From Pseudomonas putida (GTDB lineage: Bacteria > Pseudomonadota > Gammaproteobacteria > Pseudomonadales > Pseudomonadaceae): 64,000 bases of DNA. Below, piece by piece: positions 28,130 through 35,650 of this stretch; the stretch's first letter is position 1, and the number at the start of each line of letters is the position of its first letter. The stretch is from assembly GCA_041879295.1 (NCBI GenBank), contig CP047152.1, positions 4,593,501-4,657,500 of the forward strand, written 5' to 3'. Below the pieces are notes generated by a model. That model was not told where the DNA came from, did not search any database, and worked only from the letters and a program-made list of their open reading frames with translations. The translations under genes and the position numbers were made by a program.

Positions 28130-28619
28130 TAGGTTGAGTCACAAGCACCAAACACTCGCTCATACGCACTTGAGACATTTACAGCAACGCTCTGCGAGCC
28201 AGCTCCAAGGTGCCCTGAGCAAGCCAGTAGTTGCCTTAGGCTCTGTACGAAAAGCCTTTATACTTGTTCATCCTGCGTTGAAAACAGCCTTGGAATGCTC
28301 ATGTACTCCAGTACACTCCGCTTCCTCGGTTGTTTTCGCCTTGCCTGACCTGCGCCCCAAGACTTTCGTACAGAGCCTAAGAGACCAGATGTCGCTTCGA
28401 TGAGACGAGCGCTGGTCACAACACTGCAAACGCCTTTCAGCGCGCTCTTGATCGCTTCTTTCGCAGAGGTAGATTCGCGGATAAATACTAGCGCCAATCG
28501 AATTGGCTGTCCTAAACCGACCAGCGCAAACTACACCTGCCTTCGGCCAGATGTTCCAATATCGCATCGGTGCCTACTTTTTCGCTCAACTGATACTTGA
28601 GCGTTAACCCATATTCCAT
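28130..28619 (-). pseudogene. Decayed HTH-type DNA-binding protein gene, interrupted by a palindromic element
   Basis: On the minus strand from 28619 the translation opens MEYGLTLKYQLSEKVGTDAI and continues to EHLAEG. It then needs a frameshift to resume as LALVFIRESTSAKEAIKSAL and LIEATSGLL. This matches by memory a widespread family of small DNA-binding proteins that begin MEYTFTLKYQL and have RLIEAxPDFVGL before the HTH. The frame is then cut by the element at 28235-28381. Beyond it a fragment (YWLAQGTLELARRALL, then stop) resembles the family's C-terminal helix. The HTH itself is missing. The gene is broken by a frameshift, an insertion, a deletion and a stop. Confidence 0.55.
28235..28381. 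mobile_element. 147-bp MITE-like element with 18-bp perfect terminal inverted repeats
   Basis: Both ends carry the same 18 bases, CTTAGGCTCTGTACGAAA, in opposite orientation (28235-28252 and 28364-28381). Between them GAAAACA and TGTTTTC, and then TGTAC and GTACA, form further nested inverted repeats. There is no transposase. A TA dinucleotide flanks each GGCTCTG end and may be the target duplication. It interrupts a pseudogene, consistent with a non-autonomous mobile element or the fused ends of a collapsed insertion sequence. Confidence 0.65.
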
Positions 28620-28840
28620 CGCTACTTCTCCTTCCCAGCATTTGGCGCAACTATCACCGCTTTGCTGCCCAAGCCGTTATCGACCACACGCCTTAACTGG
28701 CGCGCAAAATTGCCAGGACGCAGAGGGATGCAATCAGAATACCAACTTCCAAACTCCGAGCAAGACCAGAAATATCCTACAAGCCATTAGGATCGCTCCG
28801 TAGTACTTACTTTAAAATGCAACTGCACCTGCAAAAAATC

Positions 28841-28869
28841 TTGACCGCTCATACGTCTGATGATTCTAT
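28841..28869 (+). promoter_or_regulatory. Candidate promoter of the AT-rich gene cluster
   Basis: TTGACC and TTCTAT are separated by 17 bases, ending 84 bases before the first ATG of the homospermidine synthase remnant. Outside this, 28620-28953 shows no gene. Confidence 0.35.
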
Positions 28870-28953
28870 CAAGTGCGTCTTATATGTACCGCGCACCATC
28901 GCGCCGGGCCTTGACCTGATTCATCAACAGATAAAATAACAGGAAGTCACCCG

Positions 28954-29440
28954 ATGAAATTTATAATTATAGGGTACGGAGCGACTGCAACCGCACTTCT
29001 CCCCATACTCTCTGATGAGTTTGGCGACCAGATATCTTCACTTACTGTCATTGACCCACACCCCCGCTGACTATCTCGGCGTTCTCTTGATGGGACATGA
29101 GAAGAATGCATATTGGTACGGCTCTGCCCTTAAAAACTGTGCAGCTCAAGCTTTGAATCCCCAAAGTTCTGCCACCACCTTACAAGTAGTTGCAGGTGTA
29201 ATAGCTGGCATCAGATGGGCCTTAGAAAACCCAAGACATGGAATTGTGGAGGCGGAGGAAATCGATTTCCAGTTCATACTCGGCATTGCACAACCCTATT
29301 TGGGAGAGCTGGTCGGCGCATACACAAACTGGTCACCTGATTACAACGCAAAGGATAGCCTTTATCCCTCAACCTACCTCTCATGGCAGTTTGAGAAATT
29401 CCTTGAACACGTACAGGACGTACAAACATGGGCTATATAA
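28954..29440 (+). pseudogene. Homospermidine synthase with large internal deletion and frameshift
   Basis: The ATG at 28954, with an AGGAAG ribosome binding site, opens MKFIIIGYGATATALLPIL and continues to TVIDPHPR before a stop at 29068. This is the N-terminal NAD-binding strand-loop-helix of homospermidine synthases. In a frame shifted by one base, from about 29067, the C-terminal part follows: ADYLGVLLMGHEKNAYWYGS, then TTLQVVAGVIAGIRWALENP, then QPYLGELVGAYTNWSP. Full-length enzymes have about 470 residues, so roughly 300 central residues are gone. The join is out of frame, and the product cannot be active. Its reading frame ends 13 bases inside the next gene. Confidence 0.85.
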
Positions 29441-30159
29441 AGACGGCAATCGGCCTGAAGTGCCATGACTGGTCATCAGTCGAACTATTGAAAGAACTTT
29501 CACCTGCTACCATTACCAAAAACAAGAAAGACATCAAGCGTCGCCAAGAAAATTTATGGCACGACATGAGTTCCGAGTTCGATTCGAAGCACTTTCTTCT
29601 CTATCTCCTGAAACGTAAAGACCTTAATCTAAGCGATGAATTCCTGGAGTTTACATGCCTTTGGCATCTCGACGAACAAAACCACTACAGAGGCCTGCGC
29701 AAGATAAACAGCGTTCTTTACGGACAAAGCGAAGAGCTCATCGAACGCCAGCTGAATGCCAGAGAGCCAGACTTTGGGGCCATTGAAAAATTTCTGACTG
29801 ATGAATTCACCATTCTGCTCTCTATTGCATTCGATGAAATAACAAGCACAAGAGCCTACAAGCAAGACTTTGATTTTTTTGATAGCTTGGGACCTTCATG
29901 TCTGTCAACCTGGATACGTAACGCCGCTAGGGATGAAGCTGCACACTATGGAAACACAATAACAATCTTGAAGCTTCGCCACTCATCAAGATTAAAGGAG
30001 GCGCCAACTATACTGGACAACATTTTGGCACATGAAACCTCACAATCATTCACCTACAACAATACATTCCTTTTTGATCATAACACTGACGATTTTTCCC
30101 ATGAACTATTACAACATAGCAAAAGCACGATCATCGGTGCCCTGGAGCGTCACCCATGA
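29428..30159 (+). CDS. Ferritin-like diiron protein, acyl-ACP desaturase-like
   Basis: Intact protein of 243 residues in low-GC sequence. Two ExxH motifs, Glu83-His86 (DEQNH) and Glu170-His173 (DEAAH), and an intervening Glu137 (AFDEITS) are spaced 54 and 33 residues apart. In plant stearoyl-ACP desaturase the equivalent E143ENRH, E196 and E229KRH are 53 and 33 apart. The fourth carboxylate, on the first helix, could be Glu41 or Glu50 but is not certain. The fold call is inference from this geometry; heme-oxygenase-like diiron oxidases are the alternative. No signal peptide or membrane helix. It overlaps the homospermidine synthase remnant by 13 bases and the EamA gene by 4 bases, so all three formed one operon. 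Confidence 0.7.
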   Translation: MGYIKTAIGLKCHDWSSVELLKELSPATITKNKKDIKRRQENLWHDMSSEFDSKHFLLYLLKRKDLNLSDEFLEFTCLWHLDEQNHYRGLRKINSVLYGQSEELIERQLNAREPDFGAIEKFLTDEFTILLSIAFDEITSTRAYKQDFDFFDSLGPSCLSTWIRNAARDEAAHYGNTITILKLRHSSRLKEAPTILDNILAHETSQSFTYNNTFLFDHNTDDFSHELLQHSKSTIIGALERHP

Positions 30160-31067
30160 CTTGGATATACTTATCTCTAATGGCACCATTACTATGGAGC
30201 CTATCCAACATACTAGACAAATTCGCCATTGAACATATAACATCAAATTATATACCCTTTATTTTTCTTCTCAGCATAGGTAATATATTTTTTGCCGCAG
30301 CCATACTTACTTTTCTTGATGTCTCTGAAATCGACCCCCTATTCGCCAGCCTTAATATACTTTCTGGGCTTGCTATATTCCTTCAGTATTTCGCATATAG
30401 CTACTCCCTGGAGGACATGGATGTTTCGGTAGTGATACCTATCCATCAGTCAGAGCCACTATTTGTTCTGGCGGCATCCATATTAATATTTCACGCTTTC
30501 CCCACGCACGAGCAGTTTTTAGGATTTTTCTTGATCACCGGGGGTATTTTATCGCTCTGCCTGTCAAAAAAAACAATTCTTGGGCTAGGAGAAAGAAGGC
30601 ATGTTGCGATGGTATTTGTATCCGCATTTTTTGGCGCTATATCAACCATCATTTCCGACGAAATACTAAAAAGCAAAAACCTTGAGTTCGTTCTGCTTTT
30701 CAACTTTTCAGGGTATGCATTCGGTGGGCTTCTACTGCTGCTTAACCCTGCCTGGAGAAGGCTAATAATTCAGGACCTGAAAGTTCTTAACGCCAGGCAA
30801 TTTAGCATTTTCGCCGCCACCAATCTATTCGATGTAGGAGGCTACGTATTTTTCATGGCCGCATTGGCAGTAGGCGGCGGCGCGGCCTTGGTCTCAGTCG
30901 TTGTTAGTATTCACCCTGTGCTTGTACTTATTTTTGGAATCATCGCCACCCGGTTCTTTCCGAACTTCATTAGCGAAGATATCGCACCCTCTGGCATCCT
31001 GAGGAAGTCCATCTCAATCCTGATCATCATATCAGGCATATCGATAGCGGCATTTAATGACATGTAA
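30156..31067 (+). CDS. EamA/DMT-superfamily transporter
   Basis: Membrane protein of 303 residues with ten hydrophobic segments in two five-helix halves, the EamA repeat pattern. The first half begins MTWIYLSLMAPLLWSLSNIL and the second near residue 150 (VAMVFVSAFFGAISTII). Such carriers export amino acids, polyamines or related metabolites. ATGA overlap with the diiron gene indicates coupling. Its codon use is AT-rich and unlike the flanking core genes, a sign of horizontal transfer. Confidence 0.82.
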   Translation: MTWIYLSLMAPLLWSLSNILDKFAIEHITSNYIPFIFLLSIGNIFFAAAILTFLDVSEIDPLFASLNILSGLAIFLQYFAYSYSLEDMDVSVVIPIHQSEPLFVLAASILIFHAFPTHEQFLGFFLITGGILSLCLSKKTILGLGERRHVAMVFVSAFFGAISTIISDEILKSKNLEFVLLFNFSGYAFGGLLLLLNPAWRRLIIQDLKVLNARQFSIFAATNLFDVGGYVFFMAALAVGGGAALVSVVVSIHPVLVLIFGIIATRFFPNFISEDIAPSGILRKSISILIIISGISIAAFNDM

Positions 31068-31122
31068 AAAGCATGAAACTGCAAGAGCCTGGGGCGCGCC
31101 AACATTCACGCAAAGATGACCA

Positions 31123-32337
31123 TCAAAGCAATCCATCCGCGCGCAACAATGTTTCCAGGCAATGCTCCTGCACCCCATAGAACGCCTTGAGCTGGGCAAT
31201 TTTCTCCAGCAACGCCCCGTTATCCCCCGCCTGGCGCCGCTTCACCGCAAGAATCATCTTGTTCTTGTTGGTGTGCTCCAGCGAGATGAACTCGAACACC
31301 TTGGTTTCATAGCCACAGGCTTCCAGATACAGCGCGCGCAGGCTGTCGGTGAGCATTTCGGCCTGCTGGCCCAGGTGCAGGCCGTACTGCAGCATGGGTT
31401 GCAGCAACCCCGGGCTGTGCAGTTGCGGGCGGATCTGTTTGTGGCAGCACGGCGAGCACATGATGATTGCGGCGTTGCAGCGGATGCCGGTGTGGATGGC
31501 GTAGTCGGTGGCGATGTCACAGGCATGCAAGGCGATCATCACCTCGATGGCCTCAGGCACCACGCTGCGTACATCACCACACTGGAACTCCAGGCCCGGG
31601 TGGTCCAGGCGTGCGGCTGCGGTGTTGCACAGGTCGACCATGTCCTGGCGCAGTTCCACGCCAGTCACCTGTGCGTCGCGGCCCAGGCTGTTGCGCAGGT
31701 AATCGTGCATGGCAAAGGTCAGGTAGCCCTTGCCCGAACCGAAGTCGGCCACCCGCAGCGCCTGTTCCGCCGACACCGGTGCATTGGCGAGGGCGTGATC
31801 GAAGACCTCGATGAATTTGTTGATCTGCTTCCACTTGCGCGACATGGACGGGATCAGTGCGCCTTGTGCGTCGGTCACACCGAGGTCGCGCAGAAATGGC
31901 CGCGACAGTTCCAGATAACGCTTCTTCTCGCGGTCATGCCCGCTGCCCGCGTCGGCCACACGCGGCGCCTGGGCACCGTGGCGCTGGAGCATCGGTTTGC
32001 CCTTCTTGCTGAAGGTCAGCTGCACTTCGCCGTCAGCATCGAACAGGTGAGCATTGCGGAAGCTGTCCGGCAGCAACTCGGCAACCAGCACCTGGGCCTG
32101 GTCCAGCGGCAGGTTGCGGGTGATGTCGCGGGTCTGGTGGCGGTAGACCAGCGACAGGCACGGCTGGCCCTTGACCTGCAGCGGCTTGGCAATGATCCGT
32201 TGCAAGGTCTGGTCGGCACCGACATGGCGCGCCAGCACCAGCTTGACCAGGGTTTCGCCGTGCAGGGCGGCGTTCAGCAGGTCGAGAAACTGAGCGCGCG
32301 CATCCGGCGCGCAAGAGGCAGAAGTACTGGCGGACAT
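31123..32337 (-). CDS. Class I SAM-dependent methyltransferase
   Basis: Protein of 404 residues. The Rossmann methyltransferase domain lies at about residues 180-320, with the SAM-binding motif VADFGSGKGYLTF and downstream ALHACDIATDYAI and MCSPCCHKQIRP. The Cys-rich SPCCHK motif is conserved in this family of uncharacterised methyltransferases, some annotated as RNA- or nucleic-acid-acting. The ATG at 32337 was chosen; the frame is open 16 codons further but not conserved-looking. It marks the right border of the AT-rich island, and TPM-domain protein lies upstream on the same strand. Confidence 0.82.
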   Translation of the reverse strand: MSASTSASCAPDARAQFLDLLNAALHGETLVKLVLARHVGADQTLQRIIAKPLQVKGQPCLSLVYRHQTRDITRNLPLDQAQVLVAELLPDSFRNAHLFDADGEVQLTFSKKGKPMLQRHGAQAPRVADAGSGHDREKKRYLELSRPFLRDLGVTDAQGALIPSMSRKWKQINKFIEVFDHALANAPVSAEQALRVADFGSGKGYLTFAMHDYLRNSLGRDAQVTGVELRQDMVDLCNTAAARLDHPGLEFQCGDVRSVVPEAIEVMIALHACDIATDYAIHTGIRCNAAIIMCSPCCHKQIRPQLHSPGLLQPMLQYGLHLGQQAEMLTDSLRALYLEACGYETKVFEFISLEHTNKNKMILAVKRRQAGDNGALLEKIAQLKAFYGVQEHCLETLLRADGLL

Positions 32338-32425
32338 GAAAAAGGGAGCCTTGGGTAGCGGAACGCCTATTCTAACGTGCCCCAAGCACCCTGTGGGAGC
32401 GCTCTCCAGAAACGCTGGTGCTCCT

Positions 32426-33043
32426 TCAGTCGAGAATCACCAAACGGTTGGGCAATTCGTTGCGGGCATGGGTTGGCGGCACGTGCTGGCTAAGCAGCTC
32501 GCCACACGCCTCGATGCACTCGACAAAGCCCTGGAACGTTCGCCCCTGGCGCACCTGCTCGGCAAAGCGGGCACCGATGGCCGCGCGGGCTTCGGCATCC
32601 AGGCAGTGTTCAATACCCCGATCGACCAGTATTTCCACATGCCGCTCCGCCTCGCTGACAAAAATCAGCACGCCCGTAGCGCCTGCTGTGCGCTGCAGGT
32701 TCTGCTCGCGAAACTGCTGGCGGGCCAGGCGCGAGGCGCGCCAGCGGCGCAAGGCACGGGGGATCAACCAATCGGCCAGGCGCGGGTTGCGCAGAAGCAG
32801 GCACAGGCCGACGAACAACAGCACGTTGCCCATCAGCACACCGCGCACGCTGGGCCAAGCCAGCAGCCAGTGCAACAGACCGGGTACGGCCAGCGCCAGC
32901 ACGGCGGCCCAGAGCAACGGCCAATAGGCATAATCGTCTGCTCGGCGGGCCAGCACCGTCACCAGTTCGGCATCGGTACGCCGTTCGGCACGGGCAATGG
33001 CTTCGGCAATCTGCCGCTGATGGTATTCGTCGAAGGGGGTCAT
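32426..33043 (-). CDS. TPM-domain membrane protein
   Basis: Protein of 205 residues with a TPM-type fold split around two membrane segments. The N-terminal part QIAEAIARAERRTDAELVTVLAR begins the domain, hydrophobic segments follow at about residues 43-82, and the C-terminal part GVLIFVSEAERHVEILVDRGI carries the family core. TPM proteins include the YgcG family, with roles in envelope or photosystem maintenance. It is divergent from bglX. Confidence 0.8.
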   Translation of the reverse strand: MTPFDEYHQRQIAEAIARAERRTDAELVTVLARRADDYAYWPLLWAAVLALAVPGLLHWLLAWPSVRGVLMGNVLLFVGLCLLLRNPRLADWLIPRALRRWRASRLARQQFREQNLQRTAGATGVLIFVSEAERHVEILVDRGIEHCLDAEARAAIGARFAEQVRQGRTFQGFVECIEACGELLSQHVPPTHARNELPNRLVILD

Positions 33044-33229
33044 GCCGTCGGTCTCTTGAGCGTTCTTATAGTTGTTATCCCGGCATTCGGGGCTTCATCC
33101 GCAGGCGACATATTCAGGCATAATCCGCCGCTGGAAGAATTGCCCGCAAATCGTACAACAATAGCCGCCTGAAAACTTCGGTCGCGCACCTATCACCGTG
33201 GATACGGCAGCGGCCCCATAACGGAATTG

Positions 33230-35521
33230 ATGATGAAACTGTCTTTGCTGGGCCTGGCCATGGGCCTTGCCAGTCAGGCGGCCCTCGCCGCCCCCTCCGC
33301 CCCGCCCCTGCAGGACAAGCAGGCATTCATCGAGCATCTGATCAGCCAGATGACCGAAGCCGAAAAAATCGGCCAGTTGCGCCTGATCAGCATCGGCCCG
33401 GAAATGCCCCGCGACAAGATCCGCGAGGAGATCGCCGCCGGCCGCATCGGCGGCACCTTCAACTCACGCACTGCCCCCGAAAACCGGCCAATGCAGGACG
33501 CGGCCATGCGCAGCCGCCTGAAGATCCCGATGTTCTTCGCCTACGATACCGTCCACGGCGAGCGCACCATCTTCCCGATCGGCCTGGGCATGGCCGCTAC
33601 CTGGGACATGGAGGCCGTCGCCAAGGTCGGCCGCACCGCCGCGATCGAAGCCTCGGCCGACGCCCTGGACATGACGTTCGCGCCAATGGTGGATATCGCC
33701 CGTGACCCGCGCTGGGGCCGCACCAGTGAAGGTTTCGGCGAAGACACCTACCTGACCTCGAAAATCGGCCAGGTAATGGTGCGCTCGTTCCAGGGCAGCA
33801 GCCCGGCCAACCCCGACAGCATCATGGCCATCGTCAAGCATTTCGCCTTGTATGGCGCCGTGGAAGGCGGGCGCGACTACAACACGGTCGATATGAGCCT
33901 GCCGAAAATGTACAACGACTACCTGCCACCCTATCGCGCCGCGCTCGATGCAGGTGCCGGTGGCGTGATGGTCGCGCTGAACTCGATCAACGGCGTACCG
34001 GCCACCTCCAACACCTGGCTGATGAACGACCTGCTGCGCAAGGAGTGGGGCTTCAAGGGCGTGACCATCAGCGACCACGGTGCCATCCAGGAACTGATTC
34101 GCCACGGCGTCGCCCGTGATGGCCGTGAAGCCGCCAAGCTGGCGATCAAGGCCGGCATCGACATGAGCATGAACGATACCCTGTACGGCGAAGAGCTACC
34201 GGGCCTGCTGAAGTCCGGCGAGGTGACCCAGCGCGAACTGGACCAGGCGGTGCGTGAGGTGCTTGGCGCCAAGTACGACATGGGCCTGTTCAAAGACCCA
34301 TACGTGCGTATCGGCAAGGCTGAAACCGACCTGAAAGACTACTACAGCAACGACCGCCTGCACCGCGAAGCTGCGCGTGACGTGGCACGCCGCAGCCTGG
34401 TGCTGCTGGAAAACCGCAACCAGACCCTGCCGCTGAAAAAGGCCGGCACCATTGCCGTGGTCGGCCCGCTGGCGGATGCCCCGATCGACATGATGGGCAG
34501 CTGGGCCGCCGACGGTAAACCCGTCCACTCGGTGACCGTGCGCGAAGGCTTGCGCCGCGCCGTGGAAGGCAAGGCCAAGCTGGTCTACGCCAAAGGCTCC
34601 AACGTCACGGGTGACAAGGCGATACTCGACTACCTGAACTTCCTCAACTTCGATGCCCCGGAAATCGTCGACGACCCACGCCCGCCTGCCGTGCTGATCG
34701 ATGAAGCAGTCAAGGCGGCGAAGCAATCCGACGTCGTGGTCGCCGTGGTCGGCGAGTCCCGCGGCATGTCCCACGAGTCGTCAAGCCGTACCACCCTGGA
34801 GATCCCGGCCAGCCAGCGCGAGCTGATCAAGGCGCTCAAGGCCACCGGCAAACCGCTGGTGCTGGTGTTGATGAACGGCCGGCCGCTGTCGATCAGCTGG
34901 GAGCGCGAGCAGGCCGACGCCATCCTGGAAACATGGTTCGCCGGCACCGAAGGCGGCAATGCCATCGCCGACGTGCTGTTTGGCGACTACAACCCCTCCG
35001 GCAAGCTGGCCATTACCTTCCCACGGTCTGTGGGCCAGATCCCGATGTACTACAACCACACCCGCATCGGCCGGCCGTTCACGCCGGGCAAGCCGGGCAA
35101 CTACACCTCGCAATACTTCGAAGAACCCAACGGGCCGCTTTACCCGTTCGGCTATGGCTTGAGCTACAGCAGCTTCGAGCTGTCGGGCCTGAACCTGTCG
35201 GGCAAGGATCTCAAGCGCGGCGATACGCTGGAAGCCAAGGTAACGGTCAAGAACACCGGCAAGGTTGCAGGCGAGACGGTGGTGCAGTTGTACCTGCAGG
35301 ATGTGTCGGCGTCGATGAGCCGCCCGGTGAAAGAGCTGAAAAACTTCCAGAAGCTGATGCTTGAACCGGGCGAAACCCGCACGTTGACCTTCCGCATCAG
35401 CGAGGACGACCTGAAGTTCTACAATGGCCAGTTGCAGCGGGTTGCCGAACCAGGGGAGTTCAATGTCCAGGTAGGTCTGGATTCCCAGGCGGTGCAGCAG
35501 CAGAGCTTTGAATTGCTTTGA
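33230..35521 (+). CDS. bglX: Periplasmic beta-glucosidase BglX (GH3)
   Basis: Glycoside hydrolase family 3 enzyme that releases glucose from beta-linked oligosaccharides in the periplasm. About 763 residues. A signal peptide (LGLAMGLASQAALA) precedes the TIM-barrel domain, whose nucleophile is Asp282 in GVTISDHGAI. The second alpha/beta domain starts near residue 400 (TIAVVGPLADAPIDMMGSW) and the fibronectin type III-like domain near 670 (DTLEAKVTVKNTGKVAGE). The start may be ATG 33230 or 33233; a TTG at 33227 is less likely. Confidence 0.92.
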   Translation: MMKLSLLGLAMGLASQAALAAPSAPPLQDKQAFIEHLISQMTEAEKIGQLRLISIGPEMPRDKIREEIAAGRIGGTFNSRTAPENRPMQDAAMRSRLKIPMFFAYDTVHGERTIFPIGLGMAATWDMEAVAKVGRTAAIEASADALDMTFAPMVDIARDPRWGRTSEGFGEDTYLTSKIGQVMVRSFQGSSPANPDSIMAIVKHFALYGAVEGGRDYNTVDMSLPKMYNDYLPPYRAALDAGAGGVMVALNSINGVPATSNTWLMNDLLRKEWGFKGVTISDHGAIQELIRHGVARDGREAAKLAIKAGIDMSMNDTLYGEELPGLLKSGEVTQRELDQAVREVLGAKYDMGLFKDPYVRIGKAETDLKDYYSNDRLHREAARDVARRSLVLLENRNQTLPLKKAGTIAVVGPLADAPIDMMGSWAADGKPVHSVTVREGLRRAVEGKAKLVYAKGSNVTGDKAILDYLNFLNFDAPEIVDDPRPPAVLIDEAVKAAKQSDVVVAVVGESRGMSHESSSRTTLEIPASQRELIKALKATGKPLVLVLMNGRPLSISWEREQADAILETWFAGTEGGNAIADVLFGDYNPSGKLAITFPRSVGQIPMYYNHTRIGRPFTPGKPGNYTSQYFEEPNGPLYPFGYGLSYSSFELSGLNLSGKDLKRGDTLEAKVTVKNTGKVAGETVVQLYLQDVSASMSRPVKELKNFQKLMLEPGETRTLTFRISEDDLKFYNGQLQRVAEPGEFNVQVGLDSQAVQQQSFELL

Positions 35522-35540
35522 CTGAAAAAGGCCGCCTGTT

Positions 35541-35619
35541 CCGGCCTCTTCGCGGGTAAACCCGCGCCTACAGGTGCTGCAGAGTACCTGTAGGAGCGGT
35601 TTACCCGCGAAGAGGCCGG
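35541..35619. repeat. Inverted pair of REP elements
   Basis: CCGGCCTCTTCGCGGGTAAA and a matching inverted copy lie around a 20-base spacer between bglX and mifS. Confidence 0.85.
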
Positions 35620-35650
35620 CCCCGATACCCCAACACCGGATCCGCCCCCA

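Noticed and set aside
28268..28567. 99-codon minus-strand frame across the palindromic element
   Set aside because: It reads through the terminal repeats and the pseudogene in mixed frames; no family likeness as a whole.
28118..31122. Prophage or integrative element inserted at tRNA-Gly
   Set aside because: The tRNA lies 3 kb away with two core-looking genes between; no integrase, phage gene or repeated tRNA 3' end was seen.
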